From Pycnopodia helianthoides (lineage: Eukaryota; Echinodermata; Asteroidea; Forcipulatida; Asteriidae): a stretch of 64,000 bases of DNA. Of the stretch, positions 53,315-63,610 are shown piece by piece (the first letter of the stretch is position 1; the number at the start of each line of letters is the position of its first letter). The notes below the pieces were generated by a model. The model saw only the letters and a program-made list of their open reading frames with translations, made no database searches and was not told the DNA's origin. The position numbers were made by a program, and so were the translations under genes. Where the stretch lies: assembly GCA_032158295.1 (NCBI GenBank), contig CM063254.1, forward strand, positions 124,001 to 188,000, written 5' to 3'.

Positions 53315-56300
53315 CTGATAAAAGAAAAGATAGATTGTCAAAAATAATTTAACATTACAAAGAAAAAATCTTGTAGAAAGATAAATCAATTCCATATGAG
53401 CGTGAATAGTTCTCATAAAGAGACATACAGCTATAAGCAACCAGTTTTATTAAAATCACACTGCAGACTGGCAAAAAGGTCCCTTAGCTTGCAAGAAATT
53501 GTTTAAAGTACTAAATTTTCAAATGTACTATAGAGCCCTAGTAACCTGTAAAGCCATGTAAGACCTAGAAAAGAGTTCCTGAGAGTTGTTCAAAGGTTAT
53601 ACATTTCAAAGTTCTACAATGCCCTCATACCATATTAAGCCCTGCAAGACCTAACAGATAGTACCTGAGAGTTGTTCAAAGTACACAGTTTTAAAAAGTA
53701 CTAACAGTACCCTGCAAAGTCCTGTAAGACATAGACAAGAGTACTTGACAGTTGTTCAAAGATTATAGCTGAATATCTCTTTTTTCAAAGTCCTACCGAG
53801 CCCTAGTACCATGTTGGCCAAACTCTGCTGATCAGAAAAAGAGCTTGAGTCGGGAGCTCTTAACCGCTTGGCCACGACTTACGATAAGGTTGGAGAGCGT
53901 TGCATCTGGTAAATGATAAGCAAAAAGCTCAATCTGTTCTGCTGTTGGGTGAAGTCCTGCAGCCTCGATACTCTCTACTGAGTGTGATAAGATATCCTTG
54001 AGTGTTATCAGGTCACTACCATGGAACGTCGTTGCTTCTCCTTCTTGGAATTGAGTTCCAAACCGCCCAGCTCGACCAGAGATCTGAAGAGCCTGGAATG
54101 ACGAAAGACAACCAATGGTACAATAAATACATCTGTAAAATAAATCTATACTTTTTAAGAACAAACTACATTCATGGTGACTTGTTGGTAAAATGCCTTA
54201 CAATTACTTCTATTTGGTGTACGAGTGAGGTGGACACTGGTGTTTGTTAGGTGTTAATTGTCATAAAACTGATGCTTTTCTATGCATTAGGTTATGACCT
54301 ATGATGTCAGCACCAGTTTTAGATTGGTGTGAATTGCCTTTAAAGTTGATGCATGTGTTATTGTGTTAGCCTCGAGGTTTATACTGGTTTCCAGTTTAAA
54401 TGTAGCTGTAAGCTGTGTGTAGATGCTGGTGTAAAGGTGGAGTTAATTTGGTTTGACTTACCTGTGATGTGGAGAGTCTGTCCATCTCTTTTTCTCCTTT
54501 CTCATTGATGATTGGTCGGATCAGAGAGTTGAATATCACTCGCTTAATACTCCTAGTAAGAGGGGAGAAACCGAGCATTCAAAAGTTTTAGATGTGGAAG
54601 GAAAACCCTCGCACTCAGGTAGGGACTGAAAACCCAATCCACAAACAGGATTCAAACCCGGGTCCACAGAGGCGAAAGGCAGGTAAGAAACCACTGAACC
54701 AACCAGATTCCCCTGATTTACGTGTAAAGATTGTTGAATCTCAATCAGACGACTCTCGTCTCTTTGGTATACTCACAGATTAAGACCCATCCCAATAGCA
54801 TCAGTAGCTACCATGATCTTACAGGGGTCATCGGGGTCATTGAACTTCTTAGCTTGGCTTAGTTTGGTACCTACAAACGAAAGAAAATCACACTTTTAAT
54901 CAATCCATTTCTTGTACTGAAAACAAAGCTCCATTAAATTGTTGTTCTGTACATTGTTGATTGTTTTTCTACTTATTGCTTTAAGGGAATGTGCCCAATG
55001 TGCTTTATACAACAGAGGCAAGTTTAATCTCAGCAATCTCCCTTTAAAAGTGGTCCGCTAGACAAATGCTACTTCATACAGCTAAGGTCCTGGTGAAATT
55101 GTTTTCCAAGTGGTCCAGCTGGCTAGTTTACAGTCTTCCCAAGATCTTTCAATCAATCAATACTTATTTCCACTCAATCAATCAATAATACATATAATGA
55201 TAGATACAGAATAGAAGGTAATTAAGTGGTGGGGGTCTCCAAAAAGCAGAGCTTGTCAAGTAGAGACCCCCATGACGTGTGTAGGTATTAATTGCATACA
55301 GGATTTTAGTTTGTATATTACACACTAAATCAATATAAAATACTGCCTATCAGTTTATCAATTCAAATGAAAGTCCCCAAGATAAGGATTGACAATGCTA
55401 GTGGACCAGTGAAACACGCAACCAACCGTACCGCTGGCTAGTGGACCAGTGAAACACGCAACCAACCGGTATCGCTGGCTGTGGACCAGTGAAACACACA
55501 GCCAACCGGTACCGCTGGCTGGTGGACCAGTGAAACACGCAGCCAACCGGTACCGCTAGCTAGTGGACCAGTGAAACACGCAACCAACCGGTATCGCTGG
55601 CTGGTGGACCAGTGAAACACACAGCCAACCGGTACCGCTGGCTGGTGGACCAGTGAAACACGCAACCAACCGGTATCGCTGGCTGTTGGACCAGTGAAAC
55701 ACACAGCCAACCGGTACCGCTGGCTGGTGGACCAGTGAAACACGCAGCCAACCGGTACCGCTGGCTGGTGGACCAGTGAAACACGCAGCCAACCGGTACC
55801 GCTAGCTAGTGGACCAGTGAAACACGCAACCAACCGGTATCGCTGGCTGGTGGACCAGTGAAACACACAGCCAACCGGTACCGCTGGCTGGTGGACCAGT
55901 GAAACACGCAACCAACCGGTATCGCTGGCTGTTGGACCAGTGAAACACACAGCCAACCGTACCGCTGCTGGTGGACCAGTGAAACACGCAGCCAACCGGT
56001 ACCGCTAGCTAGTGGACCAGTGAAACACGCAACCAACCGGTATCGCTGGCTGGTGGACCAGTGAAACACACAGCCAACCGGTACCGCTGGCTGGTGGACC
56101 AGTGAAACACGCAACCAACCGGTACGCTGGCTGGTGGACCAGTGAAACCATAGCCAACCGGTACCGCTGGCTCTTGGGCCAGTGAAACACCCAACCAACC
56201 GGTACCTGCTGGCTGGTGGACCAGTGAAACACACAGCCAACCGGTACTGCTGGCTGGTGGACCAGTGAAACACACAGCCAACTGGTACCGCTGTCTGGTG

Positions 56301-59300
56301 GACCAGTGAAACACACAGCCAACCGGTATCGCTGGCTGGTGGACCAGTGAAATACCAACAACGTACGCTGGCTGATGGACCAGTGAAACACGAAACCAAC
56401 CAGTAATCGCTGGCTGGTGGACCAGTGAAACACGAAACCAACCGGTCCCACTGGCTAGTACACCTGTGAGACATGCAGCAACCTTAACCGCAGGCTGGTG
56501 GACCAGTGAAACACGCAGCCAACGGTATCGCTGGCCAGTGGACCAGTGAAACACGCAACCAACCGGTCCCGCTGGCTGGTGGACCAGTGAAACACGCAAC
56601 CAACAGGTCTGCTGGCTGGTCACTGAAGACATTACAGCAACACCCTGAACATTCACTCACCAGGAGGTAGGCTTCCGTAGATTACTGCACATTCTTTTCC
56701 CATGGCCTCTAACTGACGACTAATTGAATACAAGTCATTCTTATTGAAGACAACGATACAATCTCCTGGTCTTACGTTATCCAAACTTCCTAGAAACACC
56801 AACAAAGGAAAACAAGATGAATACTTTAATGAGAAAAACAAAAGAATCTAAGTTAGTAAACCACAGCTATTACATGATAAAATTGCATTACCAGTCTGAA
56901 GTTTTTCAGAGGTACCATAATACAGGCAGACCTTGCGCTTAAGCTTTTTGTAAAGTAGCCCACCAGGCTAATAAACTGTGCACTTTACTCGCCCCCAGGA
57001 AGTTGTAGTAGCCCAGATTTTAAAAAAAAGTATTGTATCTCTTTGAATGGTTGCAATCACAATCAGTTTAATGGTCAAATGAAGTTACATTCACACATTC
57101 AAAAAACACGCAGCTCTTTGTTGCAGTCACTCTGTGAACAATCCTTTGTTCTATACACTCTAGGAAAATCATGTTCCTCAACACTGTAAAAAACACTGTG
57201 TGGATGTGTGTAAGTCCACATAGTGTTTCAAGTCCCTACATTATGTGGACCTCTTTTGTACACTTCGTATCTAGCGTTAAATCAAATTAACACATTTAAA
57301 AAATGTATTCTTCACATCTGAAATAGGAAGACATATAAGCTGATTTAAACAGTAGGTTGCACCTTTTTTTAGTGGCCCACAAGGTAAGTTGAGCAGTGAT
57401 GTTTCCTAGCCCGTAGCAGTTTGTACTAGACAATGTGCGCTGGGCTAGTGTTAAAGGCAAGCCCTGACCGGGGGTCATGGGTTGAAATTCTTAAATGAGC
57501 AGCTTGTGCAATGTTAGCCTGCAGGGCTCAGAATGATGAATTACACACATCGGTGTATCGTCCATTTGCACTTACATCACATGCAGCTACTTTCTGCTTA
57601 TAGTCAGCCATTTTGAAAATCAAGTTGCTGGTAAAGACACACACATCGCCTAAAATGCGCAATGCACAGTGTGGACGTGTCCAGATTTGGGGCTACAGCT
57701 ATGGCCACGGCTGGATTAGAACGTCCTTCGCGACACCCTTAGTAACAGTCGTAGCCATAGCTGTAGCTGCCAATTCGGACATACCACCTAAAATACAGGG
57801 GAATCTGAACCCCAAAATGGCACAACCAAGTTTATCGTGAGTGATGATGGCATGTGAATTGGTTCAATAGGTAAAACAAAAACAAAAACTGTTATGAGTT
57901 CTCAATTTTCTTGATTCCCTTTAAGAACAGGTAGTGTACACCTTAACAATGGGAGACTTTTGAATGCTAGATGGCAGCAGACATACCAGGTAAAATTCTA
58001 CTGTTTAAAATTCTTCCATGGCAAAACAGCCTAACTCAAAAAGATAAAATGTACATGACTTAAAAGAGATATTAAGCTGTTTTGCCATTAAAAAAAACGT
58101 GTCGAAAGTGTAAAGAGAGGCCAAGATAGGACATGCTATATTCAAACCATACACTGTAATTTGAAACTTCCAGAAATGAAAAAAGCGCCCTCAATTTACC
58201 AGAAAAATGATCTTATATCAGAAACCCAAATTTTTGAGATTGTTTTGAGCTGTTTTGCAATTGGAGAGCCGAAGGGATTCACCTGGTAAGTCTGCTGCTG
58301 CTACCTAACATCCAAAAAGTCCTCCATTCTACCAGTATGCTCTGATTTGACTATGCAAAATATAACCACCATTAAATGTAAACTAAATGTCCACTGTCAT
58401 TATTTCTCACCCAATGGCTCATCCAGAATCTTGAGTGACGTAAGACGTTTGTATCGTCTTATCTCCATCTCGTCTCCGGTTGAGCTTGTGAGTTGCTGGA
58501 CGAGATCGATGGCCGCCTCCTCTCCGCATAGATGAATCTCCTCAGCAGCCAAACCTTGCAATGAGAAAACAAACTTATTTAGAAAAACGCTTTTGAATAG
58601 ATGAGACAGTAATATCAAAAGTATCATTGTTATCACGCATAAGTGCTTGTTTTTGCTCACTTAAAGAGTTTAAATAATTCATTGCAACATTTAATTCCAC
58701 AGCAATGTGCTTGTTACAACTACAAGATAATTTCTGGCCTCTTGGTTTTCCGTTTGGACTCCTTGATGCAGAGAAGCAATTTATGAATACAGTTGCAAGT
58801 GTCGTAGCCCAGCGGTCTTGAACACCAGACTAAAGTTCTGATGGCCTATTCATTGCAGTGTGGGTTCAAATCTTGGTCATGACACATTTGTCCTTGAGCA
58901 AGACATTTAACCATAAATTGCTTCTCTTAATCAAGGTGTATAAGTGGGAACCTGGGAGGGCTAAGATGGTAATATGTTGGATTAACACCTAAGCGCTAAT
59001 GAGCAGCTTTCAGGTTGCATGCTCCCAAACCAAGGGAGTTGAGAAAGTTTGAACAGAGATAATAATACAGTAAAGTGCCTTAATAAAGTTACTAGGACAC
59101 ATGCACTCTGTAAGAACACAGTTTTTTATTACGATTATTATTAATATTAATTATTACCATTATTATTTTTATTATTATTGTTATTCCTTACCTAGGAAAG
59201 CTCGAGTCCAAGCCCAACCTCGACTTGGATCTCTCAACATCTGGATCTCATCAATAATAGCAACTTCATCTGCCAAAAAATTAAAAACAAGTCTTTAAAC

Positions 59301-62300
59301 CAGGCAGTTATTCATGAGAATTGATCTCTCTTCCTACTATCCTTAAAGAATAGTAGGGAAGAAAAGTGTTTGACGTGACGAAGGAAATGAAAGGCTGAGA
59401 TAAAAATGACACTCTGATGGAGCAATGACATACAGAGTTGTAAATGACACTGACAGTGGCTTCATAATAAAAGAATGACAACCTATTGTGCCCATGACAT
59501 TTAGATGTGCACATGACATTCCTACAAGTCAATGACACTCCGACATGTCAATGGCACCATTATAAAACAATGACAGCCGAGTGAGACAATGACACTCAGA
59601 TATCCCAATAAGACTCAGATGTGACAATGGCATCTAGTGACAAAAGGAAATCATTAAACAAACAATGACAACTAAATAACAAAATGACAATCGTATGTCC
59701 CAATAACACTTGGATTGACAATGGCATTATCTAGTGAGAAAATGTAATCATTATAAGACAATGACAACCGAATGAGTCAGTAACATTCATTTGTCCCAAT
59801 AACACTCAGATGTGACAATGACATTATCTAGTGACAAAATGTAACTTACAGGGTTGATTGACACTTGTCATCTCGACAGTACAGGCCACATGACTTGAAG
59901 GTAGCCCTTCTGGATTAGAATACCGACGTTCCTCACCAGTCACAAGATCACACATAATACCCTGGAGAAAATAAAGACAAAGAACAATAACAATGTCATT
60001 TAATACAGGATTGGTAAGGATAAAAATACCATTGTTTAATCTTAGTCAACCATTTTTTTCTGTGAAATATTTCCCTGTGAAATGAAGTCATATTCGAGAA
60101 AACTGTATCTGAAAACCTAAAAATACGCAGCACCTGATTTCGGTTGTTAAAACCAAAATTAAGGACAATGTGTTTACATGCTGGAAATTGTGCATGGTCT
60201 TTCATTATTTTCTACTGACTCACACAACGGATTAAGCCAACATTTTTTCACAAAATTTCATTGCTCAGTTACAAATGTTTGGTTTTTGTCTTAATTAAAT
60301 ACTACATAACAATTAACAATTTATTTTTTCAATGATGATGAACAAAGCCCTGTTCCATCTGACTTTGTAAGAACAGTTATTCCACATGGAGGTTATCAAA
60401 ATCAAAAACAGCTGTTGGATTTTGATGAACCTTAGGAAGCTGCTTAAATAGATATTAGTTTTTGCATCGGGATAAAGAATTTAAATTGGTTTTAACCTTA
60501 CACTGATGTGTATTAAGCACTGTATACTCAGTACTTTCCCAAGCTCTGTGAAAACAAAATCCACAGGCAAATCACTTGGGTGGGATTTGAACCCACGACC
60601 TTTGCATTGCAGGATGTCTTACCACTAGACCACCGAGCTAGCCCGATGGCTAGAGGTAGTTTGAATCCTTCCTAGCGGTTACTGCAACGATTCAATGGAT
60701 GTTAATTTTTGCATCGGGGATAAAGAATTTAACTTGGTTTTACCCTTACACCATTGTGTATTAAGCACTGTATACTCAGTACTTTCCAAGGAAGCGGCTT
60801 GTTGTGATTACCTTATCGTTGGTCTTCATGTGAACCTCACTAGCTAACAGCTTCAAGGGTCCGCAGTAAACACCAGACTTAGCGTTGCAGAATCTCTCCA
60901 AAGCGTGGTATGTTTTCCCACTGTTAGTCGGGCCTGCATGGAAAACAATTTTCCGTTTGATGTTTCTTGCATCTCCGTACCTGTAATGAGATTTTTACAA
61001 TAATAATAAAAATATTGGAATCTTACATACTGCATCTATCCACTGATAAGGTGCTCAGGGCGTTTGAACAAAGAGAAAAACTTTTAAATACAGGTTTGAA
61101 GTTTATGAATTATGAGACCCATTTATGTGGCACCTTATAAGGGTTTACAAGGTGCTTCAGCGCACTCAGCAGCCACTGCCAGAAACACCAGGGCAAACCC
61201 CATTCTCTTACCGGAACATACGGCTTTATGTCCCATCCGAAGGACAAAGCAATAATGGTTAAGTGTCTTGTTGAAGTGTCAAGACCGGGACTGGAACCGA
61301 ACTTTGCTGACCAGAAACACCAGAGCTTGAGTCCAGTGCTCTTAACTGCTCAGCCACGACACGACACGCCACTATGGTAGTACTGACAACTCAACTTAGT
61401 GTGAAGACTGGGACTAGAAACCACACTCTGATGATTAGAAACACCAGAGCTTGAGTCCAGTGCACTTGACCACTCGGTAAGGACATGTATTGTGTGATAT
61501 AGTACTGCTATTACTACGGAACTCTTTTATCGAGCATACAATCATTTTAGTTACCATTGTGCTGGGTCTGTAAGGTCACTGATTTTCTTTAAGTCTTCCA
61601 TACAGTCAAGAGCAGGAAATACTTGTCTTGCATGACGTAAGAAGTACGGAAATATATCGTCAACGTGGCCAGCCTCTGCTAGAATGTCACTCAGAATGAT
61701 GTGAAGATCTGGCTCCAGAGCTTCGACCTCTACAATGTACTTTCGGAAACTCACAAATGCCTGATGAAATAAATGTTCTGGAAGGAAAAAAAAGTTATAG
61801 TTTAAGAGCAAAATCTGTAGATCAAAAAGTAAACAGGTAATGTTCTCTTTAAAGCAGGCCTAGAACTTTCATTTCATTAGAGAGGGCAAGGTCATTTTCA
61901 CTTTGCAAAGGGCACTTCCATTGGAAAATCTTGAAGTCTAGGGGAAACTTTTGACAGAGCATCAAGGCCAAGAACAATGGCCTCTGTGTAATTCCAGGCC
62001 TTGTAATTTTCTAAATTCTCACATGATTGACTGGGCATTGCCATCAAAATCATCATCCAACTAAACTAAAAGGAAAGTACCTGCGATGCCAACTACCTTG
62101 TCAATAAAAGTTACTTTTTTTCAAATTTAACAAGCTTAAAATTGTCTCACAACAAAAGAGTCGCTACTAAAAAAAAATGAACTATAATTATTTATTCTTT
62201 ATTCGGCCATTTAAAAAAAAAAATCTTTAAGATGACTGCAAAAAAAATTAATATAATATATAAAACCAAAACAAATCATCTTGGAACATGTAATTTACAA

Positions 62301-62565
62301 ACCAACCCTAAATGTGATTTCAAAATACTGGCTCAAGAGCCTGTTATGATCTAGTCACATAAGGAAACAAAGTTATTAGAAATCAAGAACAATTGTGTCA
62401 GATATTTTAACAGTTGGGTATTTAATCACTTGTATTACAGGTTTGTATAAATATGTTAACTTTTATTTCATCTGTAATATCTTACCATCTAGGCCACTTT
62501 CAGCTGCTAATCTCTGTATTTCTTTCCGTCTGTTGAATAAATTCAGCACCTGCAAGAGCTCCGCT
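49200..62565 (-). CDS. SUPV3L1: SUPV3L1 (SUV3) mitochondrial ATP-dependent RNA helicase, lacking only the N-terminus
   Basis: Coding exons in order are 62486-62565, 61555-61777, 60812-60980, 59850-59961, 59192-59269, 58411-58554, 56661-56789, 54777-54870, 54462-54552, 53883-54092, 53138-53314, 51171-51319, 50578-50771 and 49200-49447 (stop at 49200-49202). About 699 residues are visible; all phases fit except inside the first exon. SUV3 unwinds double-stranded RNA in the mitochondrial matrix and partners with PNPase in RNA decay. Helicase motifs are intact: Walker [13 protein letters not shown] box, [29 protein letters not shown]. The conserved C-terminal domain ([35 protein letters not shown]) is present and the end is basic (SRKKKK). 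The N-terminal targeting region lies past the right part of the window or in an unrecognised exon. Confidence 0.95.
49590..49905 (-). repeat. SINE with conserved central domain and Leu/Ser-like tRNA head
   Basis: The minus strand reads TGGCCGAGCGGTCAAGCGCA, CTGGACTCAAGCTCTGGTGT, AAGACACTCAACCGTTATTG, TTCGGATGGGACGTAAAGTC, AAGAACCCAGTACACTTATC and GCGCCACAGCACCTTGTAAA. This is the most complete copy in the window, in the last SUPV3L1 intron. Confidence 0.8.
50196..50520. mobile_element. Fold-back element of the GGGCCCAATTTCAT family
   Basis: GGGTCCAATTACATATCGCTGC at the left and GCAGAGCCATGAAATTGGGTCC at the right. It contains a further inverted pair (GACGTCATTATAGACCTTAT / ATAAGGTC-type words). 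Confidence 0.65.
51480..51870. repeat. Partial GGGCCC-family element and related GCTTAGCA repeats
   Basis: GATTTCACAAAGCACTAAG and the words AAGCATTTAAAAAATAGCTA and TTTGCTAAGCAAAG resemble parts of 33380-33490 and 34170-34220. Poorly preserved. Confidence 0.45.
52296..53069. repeat. Minisatellite, 37-bp unit x about 21
   Basis: The unit starts GGTCCCTTAGTGTAATCACA and goes on CTGCAGACTGGTCATAA. Most copies are identical, with sporadic 1-3-bp losses. The array lies in the SUPV3L1 intron between exons 53138-53314 and 51171-51319. A lone diverged unit with the same right flank (CTTGCAAGAAATTGTT) lies at 53456-53500 on the other side of exon 53138-53314. Confidence 0.95.
53500..53815. repeat. 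Imperfect tandem repeat, about three to four units of 85-110 bp
   Basis: GAGAGTTGTTCAAAG (or GACAGTTGTTCAAAG) occurs at about 53580, 53667 and 53748, each preceded by TGTAAGACCTAGA-like text. It is adjacent to SUPV3L1 exon 53883-54092. Confidence 0.7.
53883..56789 (-). CDS. SUPV3L1: SUPV3L1 second RecA-like domain exons
   Basis: 56661-56789 encodes [16 protein letters not shown] and [10 protein letters not shown]. 54777-54870 gives [14 protein letters not shown]. 54462-54552 gives [20 protein letters not shown]. 53883-54092 gives [15 protein letters not shown] and [20 protein letters not shown]. Motif VI arginines (GRAGR) are present. The 41-bp minisatellite lies in the intron between the first two of these exons. 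Confidence 0.95.
54585..54715 (-). repeat. tRNA-derived SINE fragment
   Basis: GATGTGGAAGGAAAACCCTC, TTCAAACCCGGGTCCACAGA and CACTGAACCAACCAGATTC match 9850-10070. Confidence 0.6.
55397..56620. repeat. Minisatellite, 41-bp unit x about 30
   Basis: The unit starts GGTGGACCAGTGAAACACGC and goes on AACCAACCGGTACCGCTGGCT. Sub-variants (AACC/AGCC, TATC/TACC, GCTAGCTAGTGG) recur in a higher-order order, for example every 164-246 bp. Units become more diverged from 56100 on. Because 41 is not a multiple of three, it creates several spurious open frames ([16 protein letters not shown]) on the minus strand; none is coding. Confidence 0.95.
56880..57480. repeat. Interspersed repeat, inverted relative of 47340-47710
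   Basis: CTTAAGCTTTTTGTAAAGTAGCCCACCAGG and GCCCCCAGGAAGTT correspond to the reverse complement of 47620-47690. GTGTTAAAGGCAAGCCCTGACC at 57445 corresponds to about 47360-47390. At 57175-57260 the words CACTGTGTGGA and TCCACATAGTG form a short hairpin. Confidence 0.55.
57610..57790. mobile_element. Short inverted element
   Basis: GGGGCTACAGCTATGGCCACG is followed by GTCGTAGCCATAGCTGTAGC; the arms pair around a 35-bp centre. Non-coding. Confidence 0.6.
57948..58325. mobile_element. MITE, about 375 bp, with CTCF-like motif in its inverted ends
   Basis: The left end GGGAGACTTTTGAATGCTAG ... ATGGCAGCAGACATACCAGG pairs with the right end, whose reverse complement contains GGTAGCAGCAGCAGACTTAC. 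AGCTGTTTTGCCAT and GAGCTGTTTTGCAATTGG lie inside. It is in the SUPV3L1 intron next to exon 58411-58554. Confidence 0.7.
58795..59190 (+). repeat. tRNA-like SINE followed by an ATT microsatellite
   Basis: The head is GTAGCCCAGCGGTCTTGAAC and GTGTGGGTTCAAATCTTGGT, then TTGAGCAAGACATTTAACCA. It ends in an A/T-rich tail near 59090. 59118-59185 is mostly (ATT)n/(TTA)n. Confidence 0.65.
59192..59961 (-). CDS. SUPV3L1: SUPV3L1 exons with CDLVTGEER and the DEIQ box (motif II)
   Basis: Exon 59850-59961 encodes [13 protein letters not shown] and [13 protein letters not shown]. Exon 59192-59269 encodes [24 protein letters not shown] replaces DEAD/DEAH as in all SUV3 proteins. They join through a split Tyr codon (T + AT). 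Confidence 0.95.
59400..59845. repeat. Imperfect tandem repeat built on CAATGACA
   Basis: CAATGACACTCAGATGTGACAATGGCATTATCTAGTGACAAAATG-like text (broken here for length) recurs many times, roughly every 28-35 bp with variation. It is in the SUPV3L1 intron between exons 59850-59961 and 59192-59269. Confidence 0.65.
60455..60790 (-). repeat. tRNA-derived SINE, second family, with duplicated tail
   Basis: The minus-strand head is GGTCTAGTGGTAAGACATCC and CGTGGGTTCAAATCCCACCC. The tail GTATACAGTGCTTAATACAC appears twice (60510-60530 and 60760-60780), with GCATCGGGGATAAAGAATTTAA also doubled. Confidence 0.75.
60812..60980 (-). CDS. SUPV3L1: SUPV3L1 exon with Walker A (motif I)
   Basis: It encodes [20 protein letters not shown] and [15 protein letters not shown], which are helicase motifs I and Ia. 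The ATP-binding GKT is intact. It joins the previous exon in phase 2 through the codon for Trp (TG + G). Confidence 0.95.
61110..61480 (-). repeat. SINE with conserved central domain, head duplicated
   Basis: It has the same blocks as 6930-7165 (GGTTTACAAGGTGCTTCAGC, ACGGCTTTATGTCCCATCCG). AGAAACACCAGAGCTTGAGT followed by CCAGTGC occurs twice (61315 and 61440), so the tRNA-like head is duplicated. It is in the SUPV3L1 intron before exon 61555-61777. Confidence 0.75.
61855..62015. repeat. Copy of the GGTGCCCCTT / CCTGGAATT family
   Basis: AGGCCTAGAACTTTCATTTC on the left and GTAATTCCAGGCCTTG on the right are inverted ends. The core GAAACTTTTGACAGAGCATC with AAGGCCAAGA is shared with 1446-1613 (inverted) and 62660-62740. 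Confidence 0.65.
62486..62565 (-). CDS. SUPV3L1: First visible SUPV3L1 exon, with a 2-nt excess breaking the frame
   Basis: The exon should read [14 protein letters not shown] then [11 protein letters not shown], closely matching the vertebrate family (FYRRKEIQKL..YGLD). As written it has five T (plus strand, 62519-62523) where three would keep the frame, so the two halves are in different frames. The flanking splice sites and downstream phase are fine. An assembly indel in a homopolymer is likelier than a true mutation in an essential gene; the alternative in-frame reading ([19 protein letters not shown]) does not resemble the family at its start. Confidence 0.7.
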
Positions 62566-62749
62566 AAATAAATTAAAAGTAAAAGAAACATTAAGATGGG
62601 CTTGAAACAGAGAACTTCATAATATCAGGTTACACATAATTTTGATTTATATCCTGTGGGAAACTTGGAAGGGAAACTTTTCAAGGGGCACCAAGGCCAA
62701 GACAAGGGCAATGGTGGCCTTTGTTTAATTCCACGCCTGTTGTGATAAT

Positions 62750-63610
62750 AACTTTGGCACCTTGCAAACTCGGCACCCACAAACTCGGCACATGCACAAA
62801 TACAAATTCAGCACCCTGTTGAAAATGGCGATTCGCGCTGCGTGGTAAATGTATATACATTAAAGATGGAGGTAATTTAAAACATAAACAAATAGGTACG
62901 AAGATAAATTTGTAGTTAAATTAAAAAATGAATAACTAATTAATAAATCAATAATTAATTTAAATAAATATGTTTAAGACTGCTTAACTGAATGAATCAA
63001 TATTTAAAAAATAATTTATTTACAATAAATAATTTTCAGTTAATTTAAAAGTAGACTTAATAAAAAATAAAAAGCAACATTGCTCTCGTAATGGGGGTAA
63101 AAAATCGAAAATAAAAATAAATAACAAATAAATAAATAATGTAAATAAATAAATAAATAACTAAGACAACAACGTAATTTTATGAATAAATAAATTTGTA
63201 TTTAATTTTAAAAATGACTTAATAGCAAATTTCAGAAAGAAAAAAATGTTAAAAAAAAGGTTGTTTTTAAAAATAAAAAAATTGAATCACCTGTGAATAA
63301 ATACATTTGTAGTTGATGTAAAAGTTCACTAAATAACAAAACAAAATAGATAATAAATAAATAAATAAAAATCCCTCATTTTCATTGTGTAAGTACACAT
63401 GGTCAATTCCAGCGAACAGGTAGTGATTGTTTGGTGCCTAGTTTGTTTTAGTTAAAAATAGGCCGGTGCCGAGTTTGTATGGTGCTGACATTCTTGGTGC
63501 CGAGTGGGTGCCGAGTCTGCAAGGTGCCGAGTTTGCAAGATGCCGAGATTGCAAGGTGCCGAGTTTGCGAGGTGCCGAGTTTGCGAGGTGCCGAGTTTGC
63601 TCCTCCCCAC
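62750..63610. mobile_element. Fold-back element with GTGCCGAGTTTGC tandem ends and an AT-rich centre
   Basis: The left end (62755-62815) has CTTGCAAACTCGGCAC and CACAAACTCGGCACATG units. The right end (63465-63605) has about ten units of the complement (GGTGCCGAGTTTGCAA / GCGAGGTGCCGAGTTTGC). The 600-bp centre is almost pure A/T, with AAATAAATAA microsatellites. The minus-strand frame SAPRKLGTLQ is repeat translation, not a gene. Confidence 0.8.

Noticed and set aside
55438..56656. Long open frames on the minus strand (CFTGPPAS / CVSLVHQP repeats)
   Set aside because: They are translations of the 41-bp minisatellite in several frames inside a SUPV3L1 intron; there are no splice or start signals and no family.
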